Source: Wukongibacter sp050859025 (GTDB lineage: Bacteria; Bacillota; Clostridia; Peptostreptococcales; Caminicellaceae). Taken from it: 64,000 nt of DNA. The position numbers and the translations under genes were made by a program. The stretch lies in contig NZ_CP138200.1 in the NCBI RefSeq assembly GCF_050859025.1, forward strand, positions 868,001 to 932,000. The letters run 5' to 3'. This document shows positions 23,883 to 31,793 of the stretch, in pieces. Within the stretch, counting starts at the first letter, position 1, and each line of letters starts with the position of its first letter. Below the pieces are notes generated by a model, which was not told where the DNA came from, did no database searches, and saw nothing but the letters and a program-made list of their open reading frames with translations.

Positions 23883-24762
23883 ATCCGGCACCTCCAAGCT
23901 CATATATAAATATTTCTTCAAGAGTGAGAGGAAGAACATCTAAGAGAATAGGCTTAGGGTTATGTTTATAGAATGTATTTACAACACTATTTTTATCTCC
24001 TCTTACAATTAAATTATAGACGCTTCCCGTTTTTTCTTCGTATAGTATATTAATTTTACTTTTTATTTCATCTGGAAATGAGTCCTTAAATGCTATCTGT
24101 ATTTTGTTAACATCTGATTTTAGATGATCTAAGTCTTTTTCTATTATCATCTTACCTCTATGTAGAATTCCCACATGGTCACATACATTTTCAAGTTCTT
24201 TCAAATTATGGGATGAAATTAGTACAGTAGCCTTCCTTTCAGCCACATCTTCTATTATTAAATTCCAAACCTTTTTTCTCATGTAGGGGTCAATACCATC
24301 TATTGGTTCATCAAGTACTATTGTCTTAGGCATACTAGCTAAAGCGAGGCAAAATGCTACCTGCTTTTGCATTCCCTTAGACAGTCTTCCTATTTTTCTT
24401 GTTTCATCTATTTTGAAAATTCCTTTAATATCCATATATCTTTTGTCATCCCAATTGGGATATATTCGTTTATAAAATCCTGCCATTTTCTGCACCGTAT
24501 ACTGAGGGAAATAATAAAGCTCATCGGAGATATAGGCTATTTTCTGCTTGGAGTTATTATTTTCATAAATATCTTCGTTATCTATTTTTATTTCTCCGCT
24601 ATCTTGCTTATAAACCCCCATAATATGCTTTATAAGGGTAGTCTTTCCAGCGCCATTTTCACCTACAAGCCCATAGATGGAGCCTTTTTTTACGTGCATA
24701 TTTACATTATCAAGTGCTTTAATATTATTAAAGGTCTTATTTAAAGACTCTACCTTAATCAT
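23860..24762 (-). CDS. ABC transporter ATP-binding protein
   Basis: 300 residues. MIKVESLNKTFNNIKALDNV is followed by Walker A GENGAGKTTL, the signature LSKGMQKQVA, Walker B TIVLDEPIDGID and the switch His in LISSHNL. The start was placed at the ATG with GGGAGG 8 bases upstream, overlapping the GntR stop codon by 8 bases; the longer in-frame start lies within that gene. The C-terminal 80 residues form the accessory beta domain common in drug and antimicrobial-peptide exporters. It powers the permease at 21855. Confidence 0.93.
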   Translation of the reverse strand: MIKVESLNKTFNNIKALDNVNMHVKKGSIYGLVGENGAGKTTLIKHIMGVYKQDSGEIKIDNEDIYENNNSKQKIAYISDELYYFPQYTVQKMAGFYKRIYPNWDDKRYMDIKGIFKIDETRKIGRLSKGMQKQVAFCLALASMPKTIVLDEPIDGIDPYMRKKVWNLIIEDVAERKATVLISSHNLKELENVCDHVGILHRGKMIIEKDLDHLKSDVNKIQIAFKDSFPDEIKSKINILYEEKTGSVYNLIVRGDKNSVVNTFYKHNPKPILLDVLPLTLEEIFIYELGGAGYEIKTVL

Positions 24763-25144
24763 CTTCATTTCCTCCCTTCGTATTTTCATAAATTTCTTCT
24801 ATTAGGCGTATTAATTCATTTTTTTCAATACCTATAAACATAAGCTCAGATACACTTTTTTCAATTTGTTTTTTCAAATATTCCACCTTAACATCATCCA
24901 CCTTTTTTATTCCAGAGGATACAAAGTTACCTCTGCCCTTCACTGAATAGATATATCCTTGTCTTTCAAGTTCTCTATAGGCTTTTTGTATAGTATTCGG
25001 GTTTATAGTCAATTGTTTTGCAAGTTCTCTAACCGATGGAATCTTCTCATCCTGCTTTAGAATATCCCTTATAATCAGCTGTTTAAACTTATCAATAATC
25101 TGTTCGTATATAGCCCTCCTATCCTTCAAGTCAATATCAAACAT
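24755..25144 (-). CDS. GntR-family regulator, YtrA type
   Basis: 129 residues: a GntR winged helix at about 10-75 (RDILKQDEKIPSVRELAKQL, TINPNTIQKAYRELERQGYI, VKGRGNFVS) plus a short dimerisation tail of about 50 residues, the layout of the YtrA subfamily. It is first in the operon with the ABC genes and overlaps the ATPase. A 10+10 bp palindrome lies 23 bases upstream of the start, so autorepression of the operon and induction by envelope stress are likely. Confidence 0.93.
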   Translation of the reverse strand: MFDIDLKDRRAIYEQIIDKFKQLIIRDILKQDEKIPSVRELAKQLTINPNTIQKAYRELERQGYIYSVKGRGNFVSSGIKKVDDVKVEYLKKQIEKSVSELMFIGIEKNELIRLIEEIYENTKGGNEDD

Positions 25145-25166
25145 AATCTACCTCCTATGATAAGAT

Positions 25167-25193
25167 AAGTGTACTAATACGAATAGTACACTT
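25167..25193. promoter_or_regulatory. Operator palindrome of the GntR/ABC operon
   Basis: AAGTGTACTA and TAGTACACTT form a perfect 10-base inverted repeat around 7 bases. Its half-site and position fit YtrA-type GntR repressors. Confidence 0.8.
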
Positions 25194-25319
25194 AATACAA
25201 GAAAATAGTAACACTGTTTAAAGAATTTGTCAACATTAAATCCACATATTTACATAAAGTTTTTAGAGTTAAAGAGAAACTTAAAGATATATTATTCTTG
25301 ACTATTTAAGGGAAGATAA

Positions 25320-25460
25320 ATTCAGAAAGATGGTAGTGCAATAGATGGGAAGGTGAACTATGAGCTTGTATTAGAAGGGGATATAAGAAGTATTATGGCA
25401 TATTATCAAAAAACTACTAAGGAAGAATCAATTTCAGATTCTTCCTTTAGAAAATTATGA
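25320..25460 (+). pseudogene. Possible coding remnant
   Basis: About 46 open codons without a start (KDGSAIDGKVNYELVLEGD, then IRSIMAYYQKTTKEES) running into the terminator at 25417. It reads like protein sequence but may be chance. The ATP-grasp gene ends inside it on the other strand. Confidence 0.25.
25417..25450 (-). terminator. Terminator of the ATP-grasp gene
   Basis: CTAAGGAAGAATC pairs with GATTCTTCCTTTAG; it starts 3 bases before the ATP-grasp stop region and would end that minus-strand transcript. Confidence 0.65.
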
Positions 25461-26486
25461 GGTTTTCTCAGATAAAGATTCTGTAACTACATAATCTTTA
25501 TATTTTCGTATTCTTTTTATTGAAGCTTCTACAATCTTAAATAATAAATCATCATAGGATAATCCTGCTTTCAATGCCATTTTTGGTAAATCGCTATATT
25601 TTGGCTTTAATCCTGGCAAACTATTGATTTCAAGTATATAGGGATGGTCTTCTCGTAGTCTTATATCCACTCTTGCAAAATCCCTACATCCGAGACTGTC
25701 AAATGCTTTCTCAACCGTATCCTTTATTGTTTGGCTTATTTTGGGATGGATTTGAGCAGGACATATATATTTTGTTTTTTCACCGAATTTAGATTTTACT
25801 TCAAATGTATAGAAATTACCAAATTCTTTAGGAACATCATCAAAATTAATTTCCATTATTGGTAAAAAGGTTTTTTCATTATCATTTCCAATTACTCCTA
25901 CGGTCAATTCTCTACCTTCTATAAATTCTTCAACCAGCACAGGTGGATGATAATCCCTAAGTAAATTTTTCACTTTTTCCATAAGATTTTCTTCATTATA
26001 TACTACACTATCTTTGTGGATACCAAAGCCCGAACCTTCGCAAGCAGGTTTTACGATTAATGGAAATTTTAAAGTAGAGTCTAGCTTTTCATGTAATGTG
26101 TTAAATATCTGAAAAGCCGGTGTAGAAACATTATTATAAGCAAATATTTGTTTTGCTGTAGTTTTGTTTAAAGCTAAGGCATGAGCTAAAATGCCAGATC
26201 CAACGTAAGGAATCTCCAACATTTCTAGAATTGCTGGTACTTGGGATTGTCTACTCTCACCTATAATTCCAGTACATAAAGGAAAGGCCAAATCAATGTT
26301 ACTTTTACGCAGCTGCTCGATAATTTTATCATCTGCTGCTATTTCGACCACATCATATCTCTTACTTAAGACTCTACATATTTGTTCTTTTGTTGTTTCT
26401 TTTTGATTATCAGCAGACTTTGCTTCTACTGTATTTTTAACTTCAGCTTGTGGCTTGTCAGATATAATTCCAATTTTTAATCTCAT
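25455..26486 (-). CDS. ATP-grasp ligase, D-alanine-D-alanine ligase related
   Basis: 343 residues from the ATG at 26486 (GGGAGAA 6 bases upstream; the longer open frame has no ribosome site and crosses a repeat). It resembles Ddl: AFPLCTGIIGESRQSQVPAI and IPYVGSGILAHALALNKTTA, the ATP-grasp lysine in FPLIVKPACEGSGFGI, LVEEFIEGRELTVGVIG, and the metal site DFARVDIRLREDHPYILEIN with a LPGLKP omega-loop. The typical Ddl N-terminus with GGxSxExxVS is not seen, so it may join a different amino acid. It lies next to lysine 2,3-aminomutase, suggesting (inference) a beta-lysine or dipeptide substrate. Confidence 0.8.
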   Translation of the reverse strand: MRLKIGIISDKPQAEVKNTVEAKSADNQKETTKEQICRVLSKRYDVVEIAADDKIIEQLRKSNIDLAFPLCTGIIGESRQSQVPAILEMLEIPYVGSGILAHALALNKTTAKQIFAYNNVSTPAFQIFNTLHEKLDSTLKFPLIVKPACEGSGFGIHKDSVVYNEENLMEKVKNLLRDYHPPVLVEEFIEGRELTVGVIGNDNEKTFLPIMEINFDDVPKEFGNFYTFEVKSKFGEKTKYICPAQIHPKISQTIKDTVEKAFDSLGCRDFARVDIRLREDHPYILEINSLPGLKPKYSDLPKMALKAGLSYDDLLFKIVEASIKRIRKYKDYVVTESLSEKTS

Positions 26487-26559
26487 ACAAATTCTCCCTT
26501 TTTCTTCTAATATTAAAAAGTTGCTGCCAAGAACATGTACAAACTTAATATTTACAAGG

Positions 26560-26665
26560 TATAGGGATTTAAGTAAAGACTTTAATTTACACATATCCAA
26601 AACTCTCAGAAACACTGAGTATTTGTACATGTATAAATTAAGTTTTACTATGTAAACCCTATATA
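26560..26665. repeat. Dispersed palindromic repeat family 1, full copy
   Basis: TATAGGGATTTAAG ... AACCCTATATA; nearly identical to 12271-12378, including the centre CTCAGAAACACTGAG, itself a small hairpin. It lies between the kamA stop and the ATP-grasp start. Confidence 0.88.
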
Positions 26666-26694
26666 GCCTTATTACCCTGTATCTTTTTTAGCAA

Positions 26695-27951
26695 TTAGTG
26701 GCTGCCTCCACCTCTTTTTCTTCTATCTAAATCTGATGGTTCTAGTGCAAGGTTATTTCCTTGAATTAGGCCTGCTACACCAGTCATTTTTTGTTCTCTT
26801 TCTCCTTTGCAAACTGAGCATGAACACTCATCATCGTATGCCTTTGGCTCCGTATAAGTTGTTATAACTCCTTCGTAGTTTCTTAGAATAACCTTGTTTG
26901 GCGATTGAGAAAGTAGGTAATTCGGCATTACTGGTATCTTTCCTCCTCCACCAGGAGCATCTACAACAAATGTAGGTACTGCATATCCCGATGTATGTCC
27001 TCTAAGTCCTTCTATGATTTCTATTCCCTTAGAAACTGGGGTTCTAAAATGCTCTATTCCAGCTGATAGATCACATTGATATATATAATAAGGTCTTACT
27101 CTCATTCTTACTAGATCATGCATAAGCTTCTTCATTACATGCACACAATCGTTTACACCTCTAAGGAGTACTGATTGATTTCCTAGTGGTATACCTGCAT
27201 CGGCTAATAATTTACACGCTTTTTCAGCTTCTGGTGTTATTTCCTTTGAGTGGTTAAAGTGGGTGTTCAGCCACACTGGATGGTATTTCTTAAGCATATC
27301 TGCAAGGGCCGGTGTTATTCTTTGGGGAAGAACTACAGGGGTTCTTGAACCAAGTCTTATAACCTCTACGTGTGGTATTTCTCTAAGCTTCTTTATGATA
27401 TATTCTAGTCTTTCATCTGATACTAGTAGGCAGTCACCTCCAGATAACAATACGTCTCTAACTACTGGAGTATTTCTGATATACTCTATAGCTTTATCTA
27501 TATTATCTAATGGACTTTCATCATCGTTTTGACCTGCAAATCTTCTTCTAGTACAGTGACGACAATACATTGAACACATATCTGTTATTAAAAGCAACAC
27601 TCTGTCAGGATATCTGTGTGTTAATCCCGGTACAGGTGAATCTGTGTCTTCATGAAGTGGATCGTCTAAGTCTGCATCACTTATATATGTTTCATATAAT
27701 GTAGGAACTGCCTGCTCTCTTACTGGACATGTCGCATCATTCTCATCCATTAAAAGTGCATAGTATGGTGTGATTCCCATTCTTAATTTCTTTAGGGCTG
27801 CATTTACTCCTTCTTCTTCCTTAGGGGTAAGGTTTATAACCTTCTTTAAGTCCTCTACAGTGTCTATTCTGTTTCTAACCTGCCAATGCCAATCATTCCA
27901 CTCTTCATCGGTAACATCTTTCCATAATTCTACTTCAGAATAATGTCTCAT
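26695..27951 (-). CDS. kamA: L-lysine 2,3-aminomutase
   Basis: 418 residues, very close to the characterised Clostridium enzyme. A radical SAM, PLP-dependent enzyme that converts L-lysine to L-beta-lysine, the first step of lysine fermentation. The iron-sulfur cysteines are C126, C130 and C133 (CSMYCRHC), the PLP lysine follows DAPGGGGK, and both lysine-specific aspartates (YQCDLSAG and FVVDAPGG) are present, which separates it from glutamate 2,3-aminomutase. A zinc-binding CSCSVCKG tail is also present. Start set at the ATG of MRHYSEV. The other lysine-fermentation genes (kamD/E, kdd, kce, kal) are not adjacent, so beta-lysine may feed another use. Confidence 0.95.
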   Translation of the reverse strand: MRHYSEVELWKDVTDEEWNDWHWQVRNRIDTVEDLKKVINLTPKEEEGVNAALKKLRMGITPYYALLMDENDATCPVREQAVPTLYETYISDADLDDPLHEDTDSPVPGLTHRYPDRVLLLITDMCSMYCRHCTRRRFAGQNDDESPLDNIDKAIEYIRNTPVVRDVLLSGGDCLLVSDERLEYIIKKLREIPHVEVIRLGSRTPVVLPQRITPALADMLKKYHPVWLNTHFNHSKEITPEAEKACKLLADAGIPLGNQSVLLRGVNDCVHVMKKLMHDLVRMRVRPYYIYQCDLSAGIEHFRTPVSKGIEIIEGLRGHTSGYAVPTFVVDAPGGGGKIPVMPNYLLSQSPNKVILRNYEGVITTYTEPKAYDDECSCSVCKGEREQKMTGVAGLIQGNNLALEPSDLDRRKRGGGSH

Positions 27952-27963
27952 AAAAAAAAACAC

Positions 27964-28563
27964 TCTCCAATCTATTTTTAATTAATATTTTTTAACAACT
28001 ATAGAATATTCTTTCTAAAAAAGGGATGTAGCTAAAGCTGCAAAAACAAACTCTTTATATTGTTCTCTTAATTCTTATAACTTGTCAGTATGTAAACCTA
28101 TTACTATTATTTCTTAATATCAATAATTACATTTAATAAAATTTTTGTATTAATATGAATGTCAATAAGAATAGGTATATGAAACAACATATAAAACGCC
28201 TAAATATATAGAAATTGTAGTGAGTATAGTTTATAGAATAAATAAGGATGATTTATAAAGAAAATAGTAAAGTTAGTGGGTGCTTTGATTTAACAACTTA
28301 TTAATATTATATAAGTTGTTAGTTTTTATGTCAAATATTTGATAAATTAAAATATATGAAAAGAGCTACTTAAAGTATGTCATTATTAAAAAGGATGTTG
28401 GAAAAAATGAAGGAATTTTTTATCAATATTTAGAAATATATTATTGTGTTAAAGATAGATAAAGTATAGTATATATGAATAAAAAGATTGAAGTGAAGCT
28501 TAAAAAAAGGAATGGAATCATGAATTTGAGATGTGAAGCAGAGAGAAGTAAGGAGAATGGTTA
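27964..28563. other. Intergenic, mostly featureless
   Basis: AT-rich. A hairpin AACAACTTAT/ATAAGTTGTT with a following TTTTT (28288-28328) looks like a terminator. A 30-codon open frame at 28476-28562 lacks a ribosome site. No other gene seen. Confidence 0.4.
28288..28328 (+). terminator. Isolated hairpin terminator
   Basis: TAACAACTTAT pairs with ATATAAGTTGTTA, then GTTTTT. No upstream gene on the plus strand within this gap, so it may be left from a lost gene or end a small RNA. Confidence 0.55.
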
Positions 28564-28597
28564 ATGAAAAAAAGCCCTTTGTATTTAATATTAACAT

Positions 28598-29837
28598 ATG
28601 AATTATTTTGGGGTTGGTTATTATCTTTTCTATATAATGGGCCTGCCCTTGATATTATATTTAACAGTGAGAGGAAGTAACTATTCCGATGATAGCTCGG
28701 CGACCAATTATCAAACCTATTTAGATTTTTCTATTAAAGCGACACAAGAAACCTATAAAGATAATGAACCTAATGGAGATACTTTACAATCTGGTCCCTA
28801 TAATCTTAAATTTGTTGATTATATAGAGGTAAATAGCAATGTGGGGATAAAAAATAGATGGAACAATAATAGACTGTATATAGACGATGTAGATTATTAT
28901 ACATTTATGGCATCAAAAACAGGAGAAGTAAAGGTAGCACTACAAAGTACGAACACTGACGCAATAAGGTTGTTTACTAAAAAAACAATCCTTACAAGAG
29001 ATTCAAATAACAAGAGTAATTGGAAAAACACCTTTTCAGATGAATGGAAGAACAATGCTCATGCATGGATAAGTGTCAATAACTCAGGAAATACAGTATT
29101 AACCCGTTTAAATGTCAATCCTGGGGAAGTTAAAAGCAGTATAATTAATGTAGAAGCCGGTAAACAGTATAAGGTGAATGTAGGTAATAGTTTTCCTACT
29201 GAATATAAATTAGAGCTTTCATATGTTGGGGTTAATAGCCAATCTCAGCCAACTGTTCAAGGAAATGAAACAAACAGTGTTGTATCAACAAATTATTTTG
29301 TAAGCGGTTACCAAATGTTACAGCATAAAGAGTATAAAGGAGCATTAAGCCAAGAGACAACTGGTGTGAAAATGGTAGGAGATACCCATACAAATGGAAG
29401 AGTGGTGAATGGTTATCGGGATGGAAATAGAATTGATACTGTAGATACTTTTAATGTAAAAAATAAGACAATATATGGAGCATTTACGGTATATGGAACA
29501 AGTTATTGTTCCTATACAGGTCTTGCTGTAGAAAATGTTGGTAGCGGTGCCGCTGTGACTACTCATCATAGTTGGGCAGAATAGTAAGGTGGTTGCAAAT
29601 GGTACAAAACTATATAAGCCCCTTACATTTACAGACAGCACATGGCGGACGACTATTGCGACGGGAAATTATTATGGAAGACCAGGCAGTCAGTTAATTG
29701 TGGAAAAATCGGGAAATCTTTCTGATGCTGCAAAAACTGCAATCAGTAGCCCACAGAAGATTATATTTGTCTTTGGAGATAATTACGGTGACACTAATAA
29801 TTATATGATTGTTAATGAGTTTTTCATACAAAATTAA
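28598..29837 (+). pseudogene. Frameshifted secreted protein with PPC-like domain
   Basis: Two frames read as one protein of about 410 residues. Frame one (28598-29584) has a hydrophobic start and a PPC-like beta domain (DDVDYYTFMASKTGEVKVAL, then INVEAGKQYKVNVGNSF) and a second domain. After a +1 shift near 29570 it continues as GQNSKVVANGTKLYKPLTF to 29837. The 5' end is odd too: the best ribosome site (AAGGAG at 28549) leads to an ATG at 28564 in a third frame, which opens a 38-codon frame. So there are at least one and probably two frameshifts. Function unknown; exported by inference. Confidence 0.6.
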
Positions 29838-29843
29838 CTTGTA

Positions 29844-30040
29844 GGGAAGGGTCGCAGACCCTTCCTCAGGCTGTTGACAAATCCGAATTTCTTCGTTGTT
29901 GCTTCAAGCAAGAACCCTTACGTATGTCTATATACGCTGCGGTCTCTTGCTTTCGACACGCCTCGAACTTCAGATTTCTCAGCAGTCTATTATCTTGTTG
30001 ACTTTGTCAACAATCTGCAAGGGTCGTAGACCCTTCCTCT
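29844..30040. repeat. Composite palindromic element
   Basis: Flanked by two short palindromes (GAAGGGTCGCAGACCCTTC at 29846 and AAGGGTCGTAGACCCTT at 30019). Between them is an imperfect inverted repeat of about 110 bases (AAATCCGAATTTCTTCG on the left; CGAACTTCAGATTT on the right, with CAAGCAAG and CTTGCTT inside), then a TTGTTGAC/GTCAACAA hairpin. The GC content is clearly higher than in neighbouring DNA. No ORF. Similar palindromes are scattered in Clostridial genomes, from memory. Confidence 0.65.
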
Positions 30041-30060
30041 TTACATAAAGATATGTTGTG

Positions 30061-30192
30061 AGTCCAGCCCCGGGGGTATTTCAAAATGGATGAAGTTAGA
30101 GTTTTTTAAATTCAGGTGGTTTGACTAGTACTTAAGTACGTGCCAAGTCGTCTGAATTTAAAATAATGAAGAAATTAGCCATTCTGAGATAC
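30061..30192. repeat. Dispersed structured repeat family 3, copy 1
   Basis: Shares about 70 percent of bases with 63832-63968 over its whole length. The outer stem is GTATTTCAaAATGG with CCATTCTGAGATAC; the inner arm is AATTCAG-GGTTTGACTAGTAC pairing with GTAC-GCCAAGTC-CTGAATT. It begins 5 bases beyond the leuB stop. Confidence 0.75.
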
Positions 30193-30196
30193 AATA

Positions 30197-31267
30197 CTAC
30201 AAATTCTCAACAACTAATTCTCCCATCTCCCTAGTACCAACTAACTTAGAACCTTCACTGTAGATATCTCCAGTACGATACCCATCATTTAAAACCTTTT
30301 CCACAGCCCTTTCTATTGCATTTGCTTCATCCTCTAGATCAAAAGAAAACCTAAGCATCATAGCAGTAGATAAAATTGTAGCAAGGGGATTTGACTTATC
30401 CTGACCGGCAATATCAGGAGCAGAGCCGTGGATAGGCTCATATAAACCAAACCTTCCCTCACCAAGACTAGCAGAGGGAAGCATCCCAATAGAACCAGTA
30501 AGCATACTTGCCTCATCTGATAAAATATCACCGAACATATTAGTAGTCACAACCACATCAAATTGCTTTGGATCACGAATGAGCTGCATAGCAGCATTAT
30601 CAACAAGCATATGATTTAAAGTAACATCGGGATATTCCTCAGAAATATTGTTAACAGTTTCCCTCCAGAGCCTTGAACTCTCAAGGACATTCATCTTATC
30701 AATATTAGTAACCAGCTTACCCCTTTTCCTTGCAATCTCAAAGGCCTTTCTAGTTATCCTGTCGACCTCGCCTACGCTGTAAAGCTCAGTATCATAGGCA
30801 GCCTCGCCCATATCACCTTCCCTTCGGCCCCTCTCACCAAAGTAAATACCACCAGTTAATTCACGAACCACGCATATATCAAAGCCGCCCTCAATTAGCT
30901 CGGGCTTTAGAGGACAAGCCTCCTTTAGGGGATCATATAGAACCGCTGGACGAATATTGGCATAAAGACCAAGCTCCTTCCTTATCTGCAAAAGTCCCTT
31001 CTCAGGCCTAAGATGACCAGGAAGAGTATCCCATTTAGGACCGCCAACGGCTCCCAAAAGAACAGCATCACTGTCCTTACATATCTCAACAGTTTCCTCA
31101 GGTAGAGGAGTACCCCTAACATCATAGGCACAGCCCCCAGCCAAAACCTCAGTAAAAATAAAACTATGGCCATAAATATCACCGATTTTCTCAAGAACAA
31201 GAAGAGCCTGATCGATGATCTCAGGACCGATTCCATCTCCCCTTATAACAGCTATCTTATATCTCAT
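30197..31267 (-). CDS. leuB: 3-isopropylmalate dehydrogenase
   Basis: 356 residues from the ATG of MRYKIAVIRGDGIGPEI. It oxidises and decarboxylates 3-isopropylmalate in leucine synthesis. Substrate arginines are in LRPEKGLLQIRKELGLYANIR and RELTGGIYFG; the metal aspartates are in DNAAMQLIRDPKQFD and GDILSDEASM; the NAD-binding HGSAPDIAGQDKSNP loop is intact. It is the last gene of leuCDB, 22 bp behind leuD. As in leuC and leuD, the coding strand is rich in T and G, unlike the A/G-rich coding strands of most genes here. Confidence 0.96.
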   Translation of the reverse strand: MRYKIAVIRGDGIGPEIIDQALLVLEKIGDIYGHSFIFTEVLAGGCAYDVRGTPLPEETVEICKDSDAVLLGAVGGPKWDTLPGHLRPEKGLLQIRKELGLYANIRPAVLYDPLKEACPLKPELIEGGFDICVVRELTGGIYFGERGRREGDMGEAAYDTELYSVGEVDRITRKAFEIARKRGKLVTNIDKMNVLESSRLWRETVNNISEEYPDVTLNHMLVDNAAMQLIRDPKQFDVVVTTNMFGDILSDEASMLTGSIGMLPSASLGEGRFGLYEPIHGSAPDIAGQDKSNPLATILSTAMMLRFSFDLEDEANAIERAVEKVLNDGYRTGDIYSEGSKLVGTREMGELVVENL

Positions 31268-31289
31268 TATCATATCCTCCTAAAAAGTA

Positions 31290-31781
31290 CTATACATTTT
31301 TTTCAGAAATATAGTTAATTAGACCATCCTTACTAATGATTTCCTGCATAAACTCAGGAAGGGGCTCCGCCCTATAGGTCTTATTCTTAGTTAAATTAGA
31401 AATCTCACCGGTACCAAAATTAACCTCAAGCTCATCACCGGCCTCAATATCATAGGCAGCCTCCTCGCACTCAAGAATAGGAAGACCAATATTAAAAGAA
31501 TTCCTATAAAAAATCCTAGCAAAAGTAGCAGCAATAACACAGGATACCCCCGAAGCCTTAATAGCAATAGGAGCATGCTCCCTAGAAGAACCACAACCAA
31601 AATTCCTATGGGCAACAATAATATCGCCGCATTTCACCTTAGAAGCAAAGGACTCATCAATATCCTCCATACAAAACCTTGCCAGTTCCTTAGGATCAGA
31701 AGTATTTAAATACCTTGCAGGAATAATAACATCAGTATCCACATTATCACCATATTTGAAAACCAAACCTTTTTTCTTCAT
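31290..31781 (-). CDS. leuD: 3-isopropylmalate dehydratase small subunit
   Basis: 163 residues, the short form that pairs with 420-residue LeuC. It holds the swivelling domain that completes the active site for isomerising 2- to 3-isopropylmalate. Motifs GDNVDTDVIIPARYL, FGCGSSREHAP and AIIARSFxRIFYRNxxNxGLP-like (VIAATFARIFYRNSFNIGLP) are present. It is 12 bp behind leuC; AGGAGG precedes the ATG. Confidence 0.96.
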   Translation of the reverse strand: MKKKGLVFKYGDNVDTDVIIPARYLNTSDPKELARFCMEDIDESFASKVKCGDIIVAHRNFGCGSSREHAPIAIKASGVSCVIAATFARIFYRNSFNIGLPILECEEAAYDIEAGDELEVNFGTGEISNLTKNKTYRAEPLPEFMQEIISKDGLINYISEKNV

Positions 31782-31793
31782 ATCAACATCCTC

